A DNA stretch of 11,979 nt from contig CANNDT010000120.1 of the NCBI GenBank assembly GCA_947503365.1, forward strand, positions 1 through 11,979. Direction: 5' to 3'. The DNA is from CANNDT01 sp945876205 (GTDB taxonomy: Bacteria; Acidobacteriota; Vicinamibacteria; Vicinamibacterales; UBA2999). The notes below the pieces were generated by a model. The model ran no database searches and was not told the origin of the DNA. It saw only the letters and a list, made by a program, of their open reading frames with translations. Position numbers and translations under genes: made by a program. This document shows positions 7,016-11,979 of this stretch, piece after piece (within the stretch, counting starts at the first letter, position 1; each line of letters begins with the position of its first letter).

Positions 7016-8080
7016 ATGTATCTGCACGGATGTAACTATCCCTGGTCCACGGACGGCACCACCGTTTACTACGGGATGGATTTCGGCGCCAACGTCTGGG
7101 GTTCGCATCTTGGCGTTTCGACTCGGCGCGGCGCAGTCGCTCAGGATTTTGCGGACATGGCGGCGCTTGGTTTCACGGCGGCGCGGTGGTTTCTCTTCTG
7201 TGATGGCCGGGCCGGCATCGTCTACGACGAGGCGGGTGTGGCGGCTGGTGCCGACGCGCATCTGTTCACCGACCTCGATGCGGCGCTCGAGATTGCCCGC
7301 GACGTCGGTATCCGGATCTGTTTTGTCCTCTTCGACCACCGGCTGCTCTTCACGGGGGTGCGCGAGACGATTGCCGATCCCGTGACCGGCGCGCTGCTCG
7401 AGGGCCGGCTTCCTGAAGGACGCGTCAGGATGCTGCTGTCGCCGGCTGGGCGCGATGCGCTGATGACGCGCGTTCTCGAACCGCTGGTGCGCCGCTATGG
7501 CGGTTCCGGCGAGCGCGCCGACCTCGCGGACAGCGTCCTCGCCTACGAGTTCATGAATGAGCCCGACTTCGTCATCGAGGAGTGGGAGCGCGATCTCAGC
7601 CGGCACGTGGCGCGGCCGCTGCCCTTCGAGGTGGCGGGCGAGCTGGTTTCGAGGCTCAGCGACCTCGTGCACACGCACTCGACGGCGCTGACGACGATGG
7701 CCGCCGCGCGTCTGCACAATCTCTGGGCGTGGGACGACGATGCGTTCGGGTTGGATGTGCTACAGGTGCATTCATATCCCGACACGAAGCATCCCGAGCG
7801 CGACGGAGACGTGTTCGGCGCCCATGCAGCCACGCTGGGCGTTCGTCGTCCGGTGATTCTGGGCGAGTTTCCCGGGGATCCCGAGAAGCATCCCGAAGGC
7901 GCCTCACCGCCGGCCTGGACGCTCGATGAGTATCTCGAATTTGCCGTCGCGAGCGGATACAGCGGCGCGTGGCCCTGGAGCTTCAGCGGAACAGACGCGT
8001 ACGGCCACCTCCCGCCCGATCCGCTGAAACGATTCGCAAAACGACACCCGGAGTTAGTCAATCCGAGAGCGCGCGTCTGA
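7016..8080 (+). CDS. GH5/cellulase-like TIM-barrel glycoside hydrolase, no signal peptide
   Basis: The 354-residue protein begins at the first ATG after an in-frame stop at 6989-6991 that also ends the toxin. The opening MYLHGCNYPW resembles the first barrel strand of clan A glycosidases, so little or nothing is missing. Strands and motifs follow in order: GFTAARWFLF (about 52-61), IRICFVLFDHRLLF (99-112), VLAYEFMNEPD with likely acid/base E182 (174-184), LDVLQVHSYPD (246-256), VILGEFPG with likely nucleophile E284 (280-287), and GYSGAWPWSF (314-323). Such enzymes hydrolyse beta-linked glycans by a retaining mechanism. There is no signal peptide, so it probably acts on imported oligosaccharides or cytoplasmic substrates. 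GH5 is the best guess, but related clan A families cannot be excluded. The substrate is unknown, and no transporter or other sugar gene lies nearby. Confidence 0.8.
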   Translation: MYLHGCNYPWSTDGTTVYYGMDFGANVWGSHLGVSTRRGAVAQDFADMAALGFTAARWFLFCDGRAGIVYDEAGVAAGADAHLFTDLDAALEIARDVGIRICFVLFDHRLLFTGVRETIADPVTGALLEGRLPEGRVRMLLSPAGRDALMTRVLEPLVRRYGGSGERADLADSVLAYEFMNEPDFVIEEWERDLSRHVARPLPFEVAGELVSRLSDLVHTHSTALTTMAAARLHNLWAWDDDAFGLDVLQVHSYPDTKHPERDGDVFGAHAATLGVRRPVILGEFPGDPEKHPEGASPPAWTLDEYLEFAVASGYSGAWPWSFSGTDAYGHLPPDPLKRFAKRHPELVNPRARV

Positions 8081-8085
8081 GTCCC

Positions 8086-8117
8086 CACCTCGCGGCCATG
8101 CCGGCCAGCGGGCCTCC
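8086..8117 (+). repeat. Left arm of imperfect inverted repeat
   Basis: The first 14 bases (ACCTCGCGGCCATG) are exactly complementary to the end of the right arm at 8329-8342. Beyond this the arms stay similar, sharing blocks such as GCGGGCC and, one base out of phase, GCACGCCG, so the repeat extends to about 45 bases. The arms enclose about 190-260 bp. Confidence 0.65.
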
Positions 8118-8310
8118 CACTACGCACGCCGGAAATCTCGCTACGCTCTTACTCTGCCGCTCCCGCCGCGAGTAGTACCCGATTCGATCGCCTGCCATCG
8201 CGGCATGCACCGTCGTTGCTGATTCGAACGCCACGGATCGCGGGGCACGAACTCGCGGCGATGAATCGCTCCGCTCCATTTCAGGCGCTACGTGTCGGCG
8301 TGCTCCGCAG

Positions 8311-8342
8311 GTCGGCCCGCCGTCCGCCATGGCCGCGAGGTT
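8311..8342 (-). repeat. Right arm of imperfect inverted repeat
   Basis: Its end (CATGGCCGCGAGGT, 8329-8342) is the reverse complement of 8086-8099. The repeat sits immediately before the tail of the SEC-C gene remnant. No clean target duplication flanks the pair; GTTAGTCA occurs at 8053-8060 and 8340-8347, but the left copy lies inside the glycosidase gene, 25 nt from its arm. Confidence 0.6.
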
Positions 8343-8393
8343 AGTCAGTCATCGACCGCTTCAGGAGTTGCGAGCGCGGTGATGCGACCACGC

Positions 8394-8410
8394 AGCCGAA
8401 TCATTCGGCT
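8394..8410 (-). terminator. Possible stem-loop at the 3' end of the SEC-C gene remnant
   Basis: AGCCGAAT and ATTCGGCT flank a single base, giving a near-perfect palindrome that spans the TGA stop (8401-8403, minus strand). A realistic hairpin has a six-base stem and a five-base loop. There is no following T run on the minus strand, so it is at best a weak or attenuating structure. Confidence 0.3.
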
Positions 8411-8800
8411 CCGTCCCAACTCTCCGATACGCTGACGACCCGCCAAGGCACAGGCAGGTCCTCGATATAGTCGAAAGGCGTGCTGCAGTACGGCTCGGCT
8501 CTCGCCAATCGGCGGATGTGCTCCTGGTGATTCTTCGCGAGCGACTCCCACCATTCGGCAGAGAAGTAGGTGTTTTCGATGTACGCAAACATCATTTGCA
8601 CGAGGACAGCCGGCAGCACATCCCTTTGTAGCCTCTTGAGTTCCGTGATGAATCGCTCAAGGTGCGCCATCCCCCGACGCCAAGTAAGGACAACGGCCCC
8701 CCCACCATCCGAAGCCACAACTGTCACGTAAATGCGCTCGATCAGCTTGTAGTCGGGAGGATGCTTGGGATCCTCGTAGCAAAACGTCTGCGGCCGCCAC
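8401..8800 (-). pseudogene. 3' fragment of interrupted SEC-C-family gene
   Basis: The minus-strand frame stays open to 8928, but protein-like sequence begins only at about 8796 (RPQTFCYEDPKHPPDYKLIERIY). The codons before it are antisense to a transposase remnant and form an Ala/Arg-rich artefact. The genuine part has strand- and helix-like segments: RIYVTVVASDGGGAVVLTWRR, then LERFITELKRLQRDVLPAVLVQMMFAYIENTYFSAEWWESL, and a C-terminal PVPWRVVSVSESW. ENTYFSAEWWE and the final WRVVSVS resemble, from memory, the C-terminal part of SEC-C proteins like the one encoded at 9637-9055. I read it as the displaced tail of that gene, with the central region deleted. If it is instead a separate gene, it has lost its own start. 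No function is assigned. Confidence 0.6.
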
Positions 8801-8808
8801 TGCGGCAG

Positions 8809-9054
8809 TCGGGCTCGATCACTTCGAGGGCCGCTCGCTGCCGGGATGGCAACGCCACGTGGTGCTGACCGCGCTCGCCTACGCCTGGCTGCAAGCGGAA
8901 CGGCGCCGTCGCGGCGCTCGGCTGCCAACGCTGCCCGTCGCGCGGGCCGTGATCACCGAAAGTCTCACCGCGCATTTCTTCGTCACGCATCCGCACTATT
9001 TGGACACCATGCTGAAACTCAGGGAAATCAGCCTGCGGATCTAACAAAGTAGTA
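8809..9054 (+). mobile_element. 3' remnant of an IS701-like insertion sequence (transposase C-terminus)
   Basis: The plus-strand frame from about 8811 to TAA 9042-9044 encodes the last 77 residues of a DDE transposase: GLDHFEGRSLPGWQRHVVLTALAYAW, then an Arg-rich turn, then AVITESLTAHFFVTHPHYLDTMLKL and REISLRI. The DHFEGRS...GW.RH segment contains the glutamate expected to complete the catalytic triad of IS701-type enzymes. About 80 percent of a usual transposase of roughly 400 residues is missing upstream; the frame just before GLD is unrelated sequence. The right end of the element is probably just after the stop, around 9054, where CTAG follows and may be the insertion target. The left end is lost. 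It is non-functional. Confidence 0.75.
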
Positions 9055-9637
9055 CTAGCCCGGCCCGAATTTCGGCGCCTTGCGTGTTGTAGAAGTCCTG
9101 AATCGCTGCCTGAGCGTCCCGAGGCTTCCCGCGATCCAAGAGCGACCGCATCGGCTCTTGCGAACGATCGGATGCTCGCTTTTGGTAGAACTCATGGCAC
9201 TCCGCACGATACGCAAGCAGAAATGCCTGCTGCGGCGTGCCCGTGAATGGGACGGATTCAACCGGACCGAACGTGACAGCATCGTGATGGTCGCAGAATC
9301 CCGCAAACACCGATGCCTCACGCCAACCACGCTTTTGAGGGGCTCCGTCGCCGAAGAATGCTCGATGCGAGAACAACGTGCGGCAATGCTTTGAATCGTC
9401 GACGATTTGGGCGAGGGCGCCCTTCCGCTGGATCGTGTGGGCTTCGATAACCTTGCCGCAAGTAGCGCGGGATGCTTCCGGGTGGAGGCATTCGCCGCCT
9501 TTGAAAAAGCGGTTCAACTCCGTACCCAATGCCTGAAGCGGCAGCGGCTTTTCGCGGTCTCTTCCCAAGTGGCACTTCTTGTACTTCTTACCGGATCCGC
9601 ACCAGCACGGATCGTTTCTGCCGGTCTTCGAAGCCAT
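9055..9637 (-). pseudogene. 5' fragment of SEC-C zinc-motif gene, 3' end replaced by IS sequence
   Basis: The ATG at 9637 opens with GRNDPCWCGSGKKYKKCH (residues 6-23), the SEC-C zinc motif with ligands C11, C13, C22 and H23. This motif is found at the SecA C-terminus and in many unrelated proteins. Further residues suggest a second metal site: C50, C60, H67 in KVIEAHTIQRKG, and C115/H118 in FAGFCDHHD. Downstream TFGPVESVPFTGTPQQAFLLAYRAECHEFY is a conserved-looking helical region. After AEIRAG the frame enters the end of the IS701-like remnant and stops at 9041-9043 after VLLC, so the natural C-terminus is absent. The likely continuation is at 8800-8401. The biochemical role is unknown. A TAGAAT box precedes the start, and the IS21 element begins about 40 nt upstream. 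Confidence 0.72.
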
Positions 9638-9642
9638 GCGCG

Positions 9643-9648
9643 ATTCTA
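9643..9648 (-). promoter_or_regulatory. Candidate -10 box (TAGAAT) for the SEC-C gene
   Basis: On the minus strand TAGAAT is followed by five bases and the ATG at 9637, with no ribosome binding site. The -35 position would fall at about 9666-9671, right beside the IS21 end, so the insertion may have damaged or replaced the upstream promoter part. Confidence 0.38.
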
Positions 9649-9694
9649 GCTTTCAGCAGTTGTTTAACCTGATGTTGTAGAGCGACAGTGATAT

Positions 9695-9725
9695 TGACCC
9701 CCTCGCGCCATTAATTCTGACCCCC
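9695..9725 (+). repeat. IS21 left terminal repeat with two TGACCCCC boxes
   Basis: TGACCCCC occurs at 9695-9702 and 9718-9725, 23 bp apart. The same pair, inverted and with identical spacing, is at the right end. In this family such multiple terminal repeats bind the IstA transposase. Confidence 0.8.
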
Positions 9726-9742
9726 TTCAGGAGGAGGGTCGA

Positions 9743-11005
9743 ATGGAGTTTGAGCGAGGGAATTTGGTATCTCCAGCCTCGGAGGTACCGGTGGTCGAAG
9801 GAGAGATCGTCACGGCGATTCGCGAGCTGGCGGATCGCGGGTGGGGTTCGAAGGCGATTGCGCGCGAGCTGGGTGTCGCGCGAAATACGGTCCGGCGGTA
9901 TCGCCGCCACCCGGTCGTGGCTGGGCATCAGGTGCGAGCGCCGCGGCGGTTGACCGAGGACGTCGTGGCGGCCGCGCAGGCGCTGTATACGGGCGCGGCC
10001 GAGCACAACGCCGTGGTGGTGCATCGACTACTCCGCGACCAGGGACGGGCCATTGGGCTTCGTACGGTCCAGCGTGCCGTGGCGCCGGTGCGGCAGGCGC
10101 AGCACGCGGCCGACGTCGCGACGGTGCGCGTCGAGACCGCGCCCGGGGCGCAGATGCAAGTCGATTTTGGCGAGAAGCGCGTGACGATTGCCGGCACCGC
10201 CGTGAAGGTCTTCTTGCTGGTCGCGGTCCTCAGTTATTACCGCCGCACCTTTGTCAAAGCGTTTCTCCACGAGCGTCAGGACGATTGGCGCGAGGGCATC
10301 GCCGCGGCCTTCCTACGCTTCGGCGGCGTCGTGCTCACCGTGCTCGGCGACAATGCCCGCGCCCTCGTGCGTGGCCGCGATCGGGCGACCGGGACGGTGT
10401 CGTTTCAGCCTGGCTATCTGGCCTTCTGTCGCGACTGGGACGTGCAGCCGCGCGCGTGTGCGCCGTATCGGGCGCGCACGAAAGGCAAGGTCGAGTCCGG
10501 CGTCAAGTTCGTGAAGCGCAATGCGCTGGCCGGCCGCGCCTTCGTGTCGTTGGCCGCGCTCGAGCAGCACTTGGCCGAGTGGATGGACGAGGCCGATCAG
10601 CGCGTGCACGGCACGACGCACCAGCGGCCGTGCGATCGCTTCGGCGGCGAGGAGCAGGCCGCTCTTCGTCCATTACCGGCGCGTCCACTGCCACGTCGGG
10701 AGCAGCGACTACGCCGACGCGTCGCCAGCGACGCCTTCGTCGATGTCGAGACGGTGCGCTACAGCGTGCCGTATCAGCTCGTGCGCGATCACGTCGACGT
10801 CGCGATTGACGAGCAGACCGTACGGATCTTCCACGGCACCGATCTCGTCGCCACTCACGCCCGTAGTCGAGAGCCGTTCGCGCGCATCGTCGAGCCGGCG
10901 CATCTGGCCGGATTGTGGCGGGTGACCACGCCCCGCGAGCCCGTTGACGCGACGTTGTCCGCGTTCGGTCGCTCGCTCGCCGAGTACGAAGCGGTGGTCC
11001 GATGA
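9743..11005 (+). CDS. istA: IS21-family transposase IstA
   Basis: A 420-residue DDE recombinase that cuts and joins the ends of its IS. ATG 9743 is chosen because AGGAGG lies eight bases upstream (9729-9734). An N-terminal helix-turn-helix (about 20-55: AIRELADRGWGSKAIARELGVARNTVRRY) binds the terminal repeats. The catalytic core shows D141 in QMQVDFGE, D203 in VLGDNAR and E251 in KGKVESGVKFVKRN, with the correct spacing and context for IS21 enzymes. A C-terminal beta-rich domain (about 325-380: ASDAFVDVETVRYSVPYQLV) follows. The stop overlaps the istB start as ATGA, so the two are translated together. No frameshift or missing residue is seen. Confidence 0.95.
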   Translation: MEFERGNLVSPASEVPVVEGEIVTAIRELADRGWGSKAIARELGVARNTVRRYRRHPVVAGHQVRAPRRLTEDVVAAAQALYTGAAEHNAVVVHRLLRDQGRAIGLRTVQRAVAPVRQAQHAADVATVRVETAPGAQMQVDFGEKRVTIAGTAVKVFLLVAVLSYYRRTFVKAFLHERQDDWREGIAAAFLRFGGVVLTVLGDNARALVRGRDRATGTVSFQPGYLAFCRDWDVQPRACAPYRARTKGKVESGVKFVKRNALAGRAFVSLAALEQHLAEWMDEADQRVHGTTHQRPCDRFGGEEQAALRPLPARPLPRREQRLRRRVASDAFVDVETVRYSVPYQLVRDHVDVAIDEQTVRIFHGTDLVATHARSREPFARIVEPAHLAGLWRVTTPREPVDATLSAFGRSLAEYEAVVR

Positions 11006-11823
11006 GCGCCATCGTCCACGCCCGCGTGGTCGAGCACCTGCAGCGGCTCCGCCTGGGCTTCGTCGCCGAGCGACTGGACGCGGTCCTCAATGAGGCCGCC
11101 AAACGTGAGCCGACCTATCTGGAGTTTCTCGACCAAGTCCTCCGTCAAGAGGTCGAAGCCAAACAGCGCAAGCGCGTCGCCATGGGCGTGCAGATCGCGC
11201 ACTTCCCGACGGTGAAGACGCTCGAGGAGTTCGAGTTCAAGTTCCAGCCGTCGATCGATCAGCGCTTGGTCCGTGAGTTGGCGACCGGTCGCTTTATCAG
11301 CAGCGCCGAGAATGTGTTGATCTTCGGCCCGCCCGGTGTCGGCAAGACGCATCTGGCGATTGCGCTCGGCCGCGCCGCCGTCGAGACCGGACACTCGGTG
11401 CTCTTCACCAGCGCCACCGCGCTGCTGGCCGCCCTGGCCAAAGCGGAGACCGAAGGGCAGCTCGCCGATCGATTGTTGTTCTACAGCAAACCAAAGCTGC
11501 TGGTCATCGACGAGCTCGGCTACTTGCCGTTCGAGCGGCGGAGCGCGCATCTGTTCTTTCAGTTGGTCGCGCGTCGCTACGAGCGCGGCAGCCTGCTGAT
11601 CACCACCAATCAGCTCGTGACTCAGTGGGGCACCGTCTTCGGCGACGAGGTCCTCGCCGCGGCGATCCTTGATCGTCTGCTACATCACAGCCACACGCTG
11701 ATGATCCAGGGCGACAGCTATCGACTGAAACAGAAACGCAAAGCCGGCCTGATCCCGGCGGTGCCGCACCCACAGGGGGCGCTCGCCGGCGAGCCGGCTC
11801 GCGCTGACCGCAGAAAACACTGA
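11002..11823 (+). CDS. istB: IS21-family helper ATPase IstB
   Basis: A 273-residue AAA+ ATPase related to DnaC that helps IstA capture target DNA. An N-terminal helical part (1-70) includes YLEFLDQVLRQEVEAKQRKR, a typical IstB segment. The ATPase core has Walker A GPPGVGKTH (109-117), Walker B LLVIDELGY (167-175), a sensor region LLITTNQ (198-204) with the following WG.VFGDEVLAAAILDRLLHHSH, and the conserved GDSYRLK near 237-243. The last 25 residues are Pro/Ala-rich and vary in the family. ATGA overlap with istA indicates coupling. Length and motifs are normal, so it is expected to be active. Confidence 0.95.
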   Translation: MSAIVHARVVEHLQRLRLGFVAERLDAVLNEAAKREPTYLEFLDQVLRQEVEAKQRKRVAMGVQIAHFPTVKTLEEFEFKFQPSIDQRLVRELATGRFISSAENVLIFGPPGVGKTHLAIALGRAAVETGHSVLFTSATALLAALAKAETEGQLADRLLFYSKPKLLVIDELGYLPFERRSAHLFFQLVARRYERGSLLITTNQLVTQWGTVFGDEVLAAAILDRLLHHSHTLMIQGDSYRLKQKRKAGLIPAVPHPQGALAGEPARADRRKH

Positions 11824-11829
11824 TTAGGA

Positions 11830-11860
11830 GGGGGTCAGTTTTAGTGGCGCAAGGGGGTCA
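11830..11860 (-). repeat. IS21 right terminal repeat with two TGACCCCC boxes
   Basis: Reads GGGGGTCA at 11830-11837 and 11853-11860 on the plus strand, 23 bp apart, mirroring the left end with 27 of 31 matches. It starts only a few bases after the istB stop. Confidence 0.8.
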
Positions 11861-11880
11861 ATTTCCCCTGTCGTTTGACA

Positions 11881-11979
11881 CGGGTGGCGGTACCGTGCCG
11901 GCACTGTGGACGAAATTGTGGCTACCCGCGATCGTTCTCAGTGCTACTCAGTACGATTCGCGGAATCGCGGGAACTCTG
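11881..11979 (+). other. Flank after IS21; possible start of an unidentified reading frame
   Basis: About 100 nt remain after the element. One plus-strand frame is open from the TGA at 11876-11878 to the window end, with a possible GTG start at 11906 (VDEIVATRDRSQ...). It is too short to assign. GATTC-GCG-GAATC at 11955-11967 can form a short hairpin. Nothing else is recognised. Confidence 0.2.

Larger units (their letters stand above)
8081..8400. other. Gene-free stretch with nested inverted repeats
   Basis: This 320-nt interval between the glycosidase stop and the end of the broken SEC-C gene holds no convincing coding frame; the short open frames lack protein character. It is dominated by inverted repeats: an outer pair (8086-8117 with 8311-8342) and an inner pair of ten bases (8164-8173 with 8251-8260). 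The remainder shows no recognised RNA gene or promoter. It could be a small non-autonomous element or decayed intergenic DNA. Confidence 0.45.
9676..11880 (+). mobile_element. Complete IS21-family insertion sequence
   Basis: About 2.2 kb carrying istA and istB in the usual order. The ends match as inverted repeats: 9695-9725 against 11860-11830 agree at 27 of 31 positions, each containing two TGACCCCC boxes. Outside these the similarity continues with one gap to TGT at 9676 and ACA at 11880, the terminal bases expected for IS21 elements. The left tip could instead be 9673. I see no clear target duplication, so the exact ends or an older rearrangement remain open. Both genes look intact, so the element may be mobile. 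Confidence 0.85.

Noticed and set aside
6713..7717. 334-codon minus-strand frame across the toxin and glycosidase
   Set aside because: It runs antisense to two genes with recognisable motifs and shows no family features.
8053..8347. GTTAGTCA direct repeat (8053-8060 and 8340-8347) as a target duplication
   Set aside because: The left copy is inside the glycosidase coding sequence and 25 nt away from the inverted-repeat arm, so it does not flank the block.
8401..8928. A complete 175-residue minus-strand gene
   Set aside because: Its first 44 codons are antisense to an IS701-like transposase tail and look like random Ala/Arg sequence; only the part below about 8800 is genuine, so it is treated as a fragment.
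9036..9060. Integron attC-like site suggested by ATCTAAC near 9039-9045
   Set aside because: The bases are the end of the transposase gene, and no matching GTTRRRY partner or folded-arm structure was found nearby.
10855..11550. Minus-strand frame across istA/istB
   Set aside because: Shadow of two intact IS21 genes.

Overview
The window looks like chromosomal DNA from a high-GC acidobacterium, probably in or near the class Vicinamibacteria. The main reason is the large secreted protein at 1160-3922, which has the architecture of the VWFA-related proteins expanded in Acidobacteriota. Uniformly GC-rich codon use fits. The taxonomic call is an inference from gene content only.

Layout. (1) 3-1145: the 3' part of an aconitase/isopropylmalate dehydratase-family large subunit, cut by the window start, followed 14 nt later by the VWFA-related/TPR protein. 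(2) 3855-4571, minus strand: a multi-pass membrane protein (DUF2306-like) whose 3' end overlaps the VWFA gene by 68 nt and which is divergent from the next unit. (3) 4682-6447: a two-component pair, a DesK/NarX-type histidine kinase and a NarL/LuxR-type response regulator, with a 4-nt overlap. (4) 6513-6991: a compact type II toxin-antitoxin pair with a ParE/RelE-type toxin, overlapping by 16 nt. (5) 7016-8080: a cytoplasmic GH5/cellulase-like TIM-barrel enzyme. (6) 8081-8400: a gene-free stretch bounded by a long imperfect inverted repeat. (7) 8401-9637: a wrecked SEC-C zinc-motif gene on the minus strand, apparently split into a 5' and a 3' piece around the 3' remnant of an IS701-like transposase. 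(8) About 9676-11880: a full-length IS21-family insertion sequence with istA, istB and matching ends, sitting just upstream of the start codon of the broken SEC-C gene. (9) 11881-11979: about 100 nt with no secure feature.

The first 6.4 kb reads as ordinary core or lineage-specific chromosome. From about 6.5 kb onward the region is accessory: a toxin-antitoxin pair, a possible small non-autonomous element, one decayed IS, one complete IS and one gene interrupted by mobile DNA.

A recurring detail is that four genes (starts at 1160, 4571 minus, 4682 and 9637 minus) have no clear Shine-Dalgarno but carry a TAnnAT-like hexamer 5-7 nt before the ATG. This suggests leaderless transcripts. The antitoxin and istA instead have good ribosome binding sites. 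I saw no CRISPR array, rRNA, tRNA or defence system, and nothing that I would call a wholly new system. The most unusual structure is the doubly hit SEC-C locus together with the inverted-repeat block beside it.
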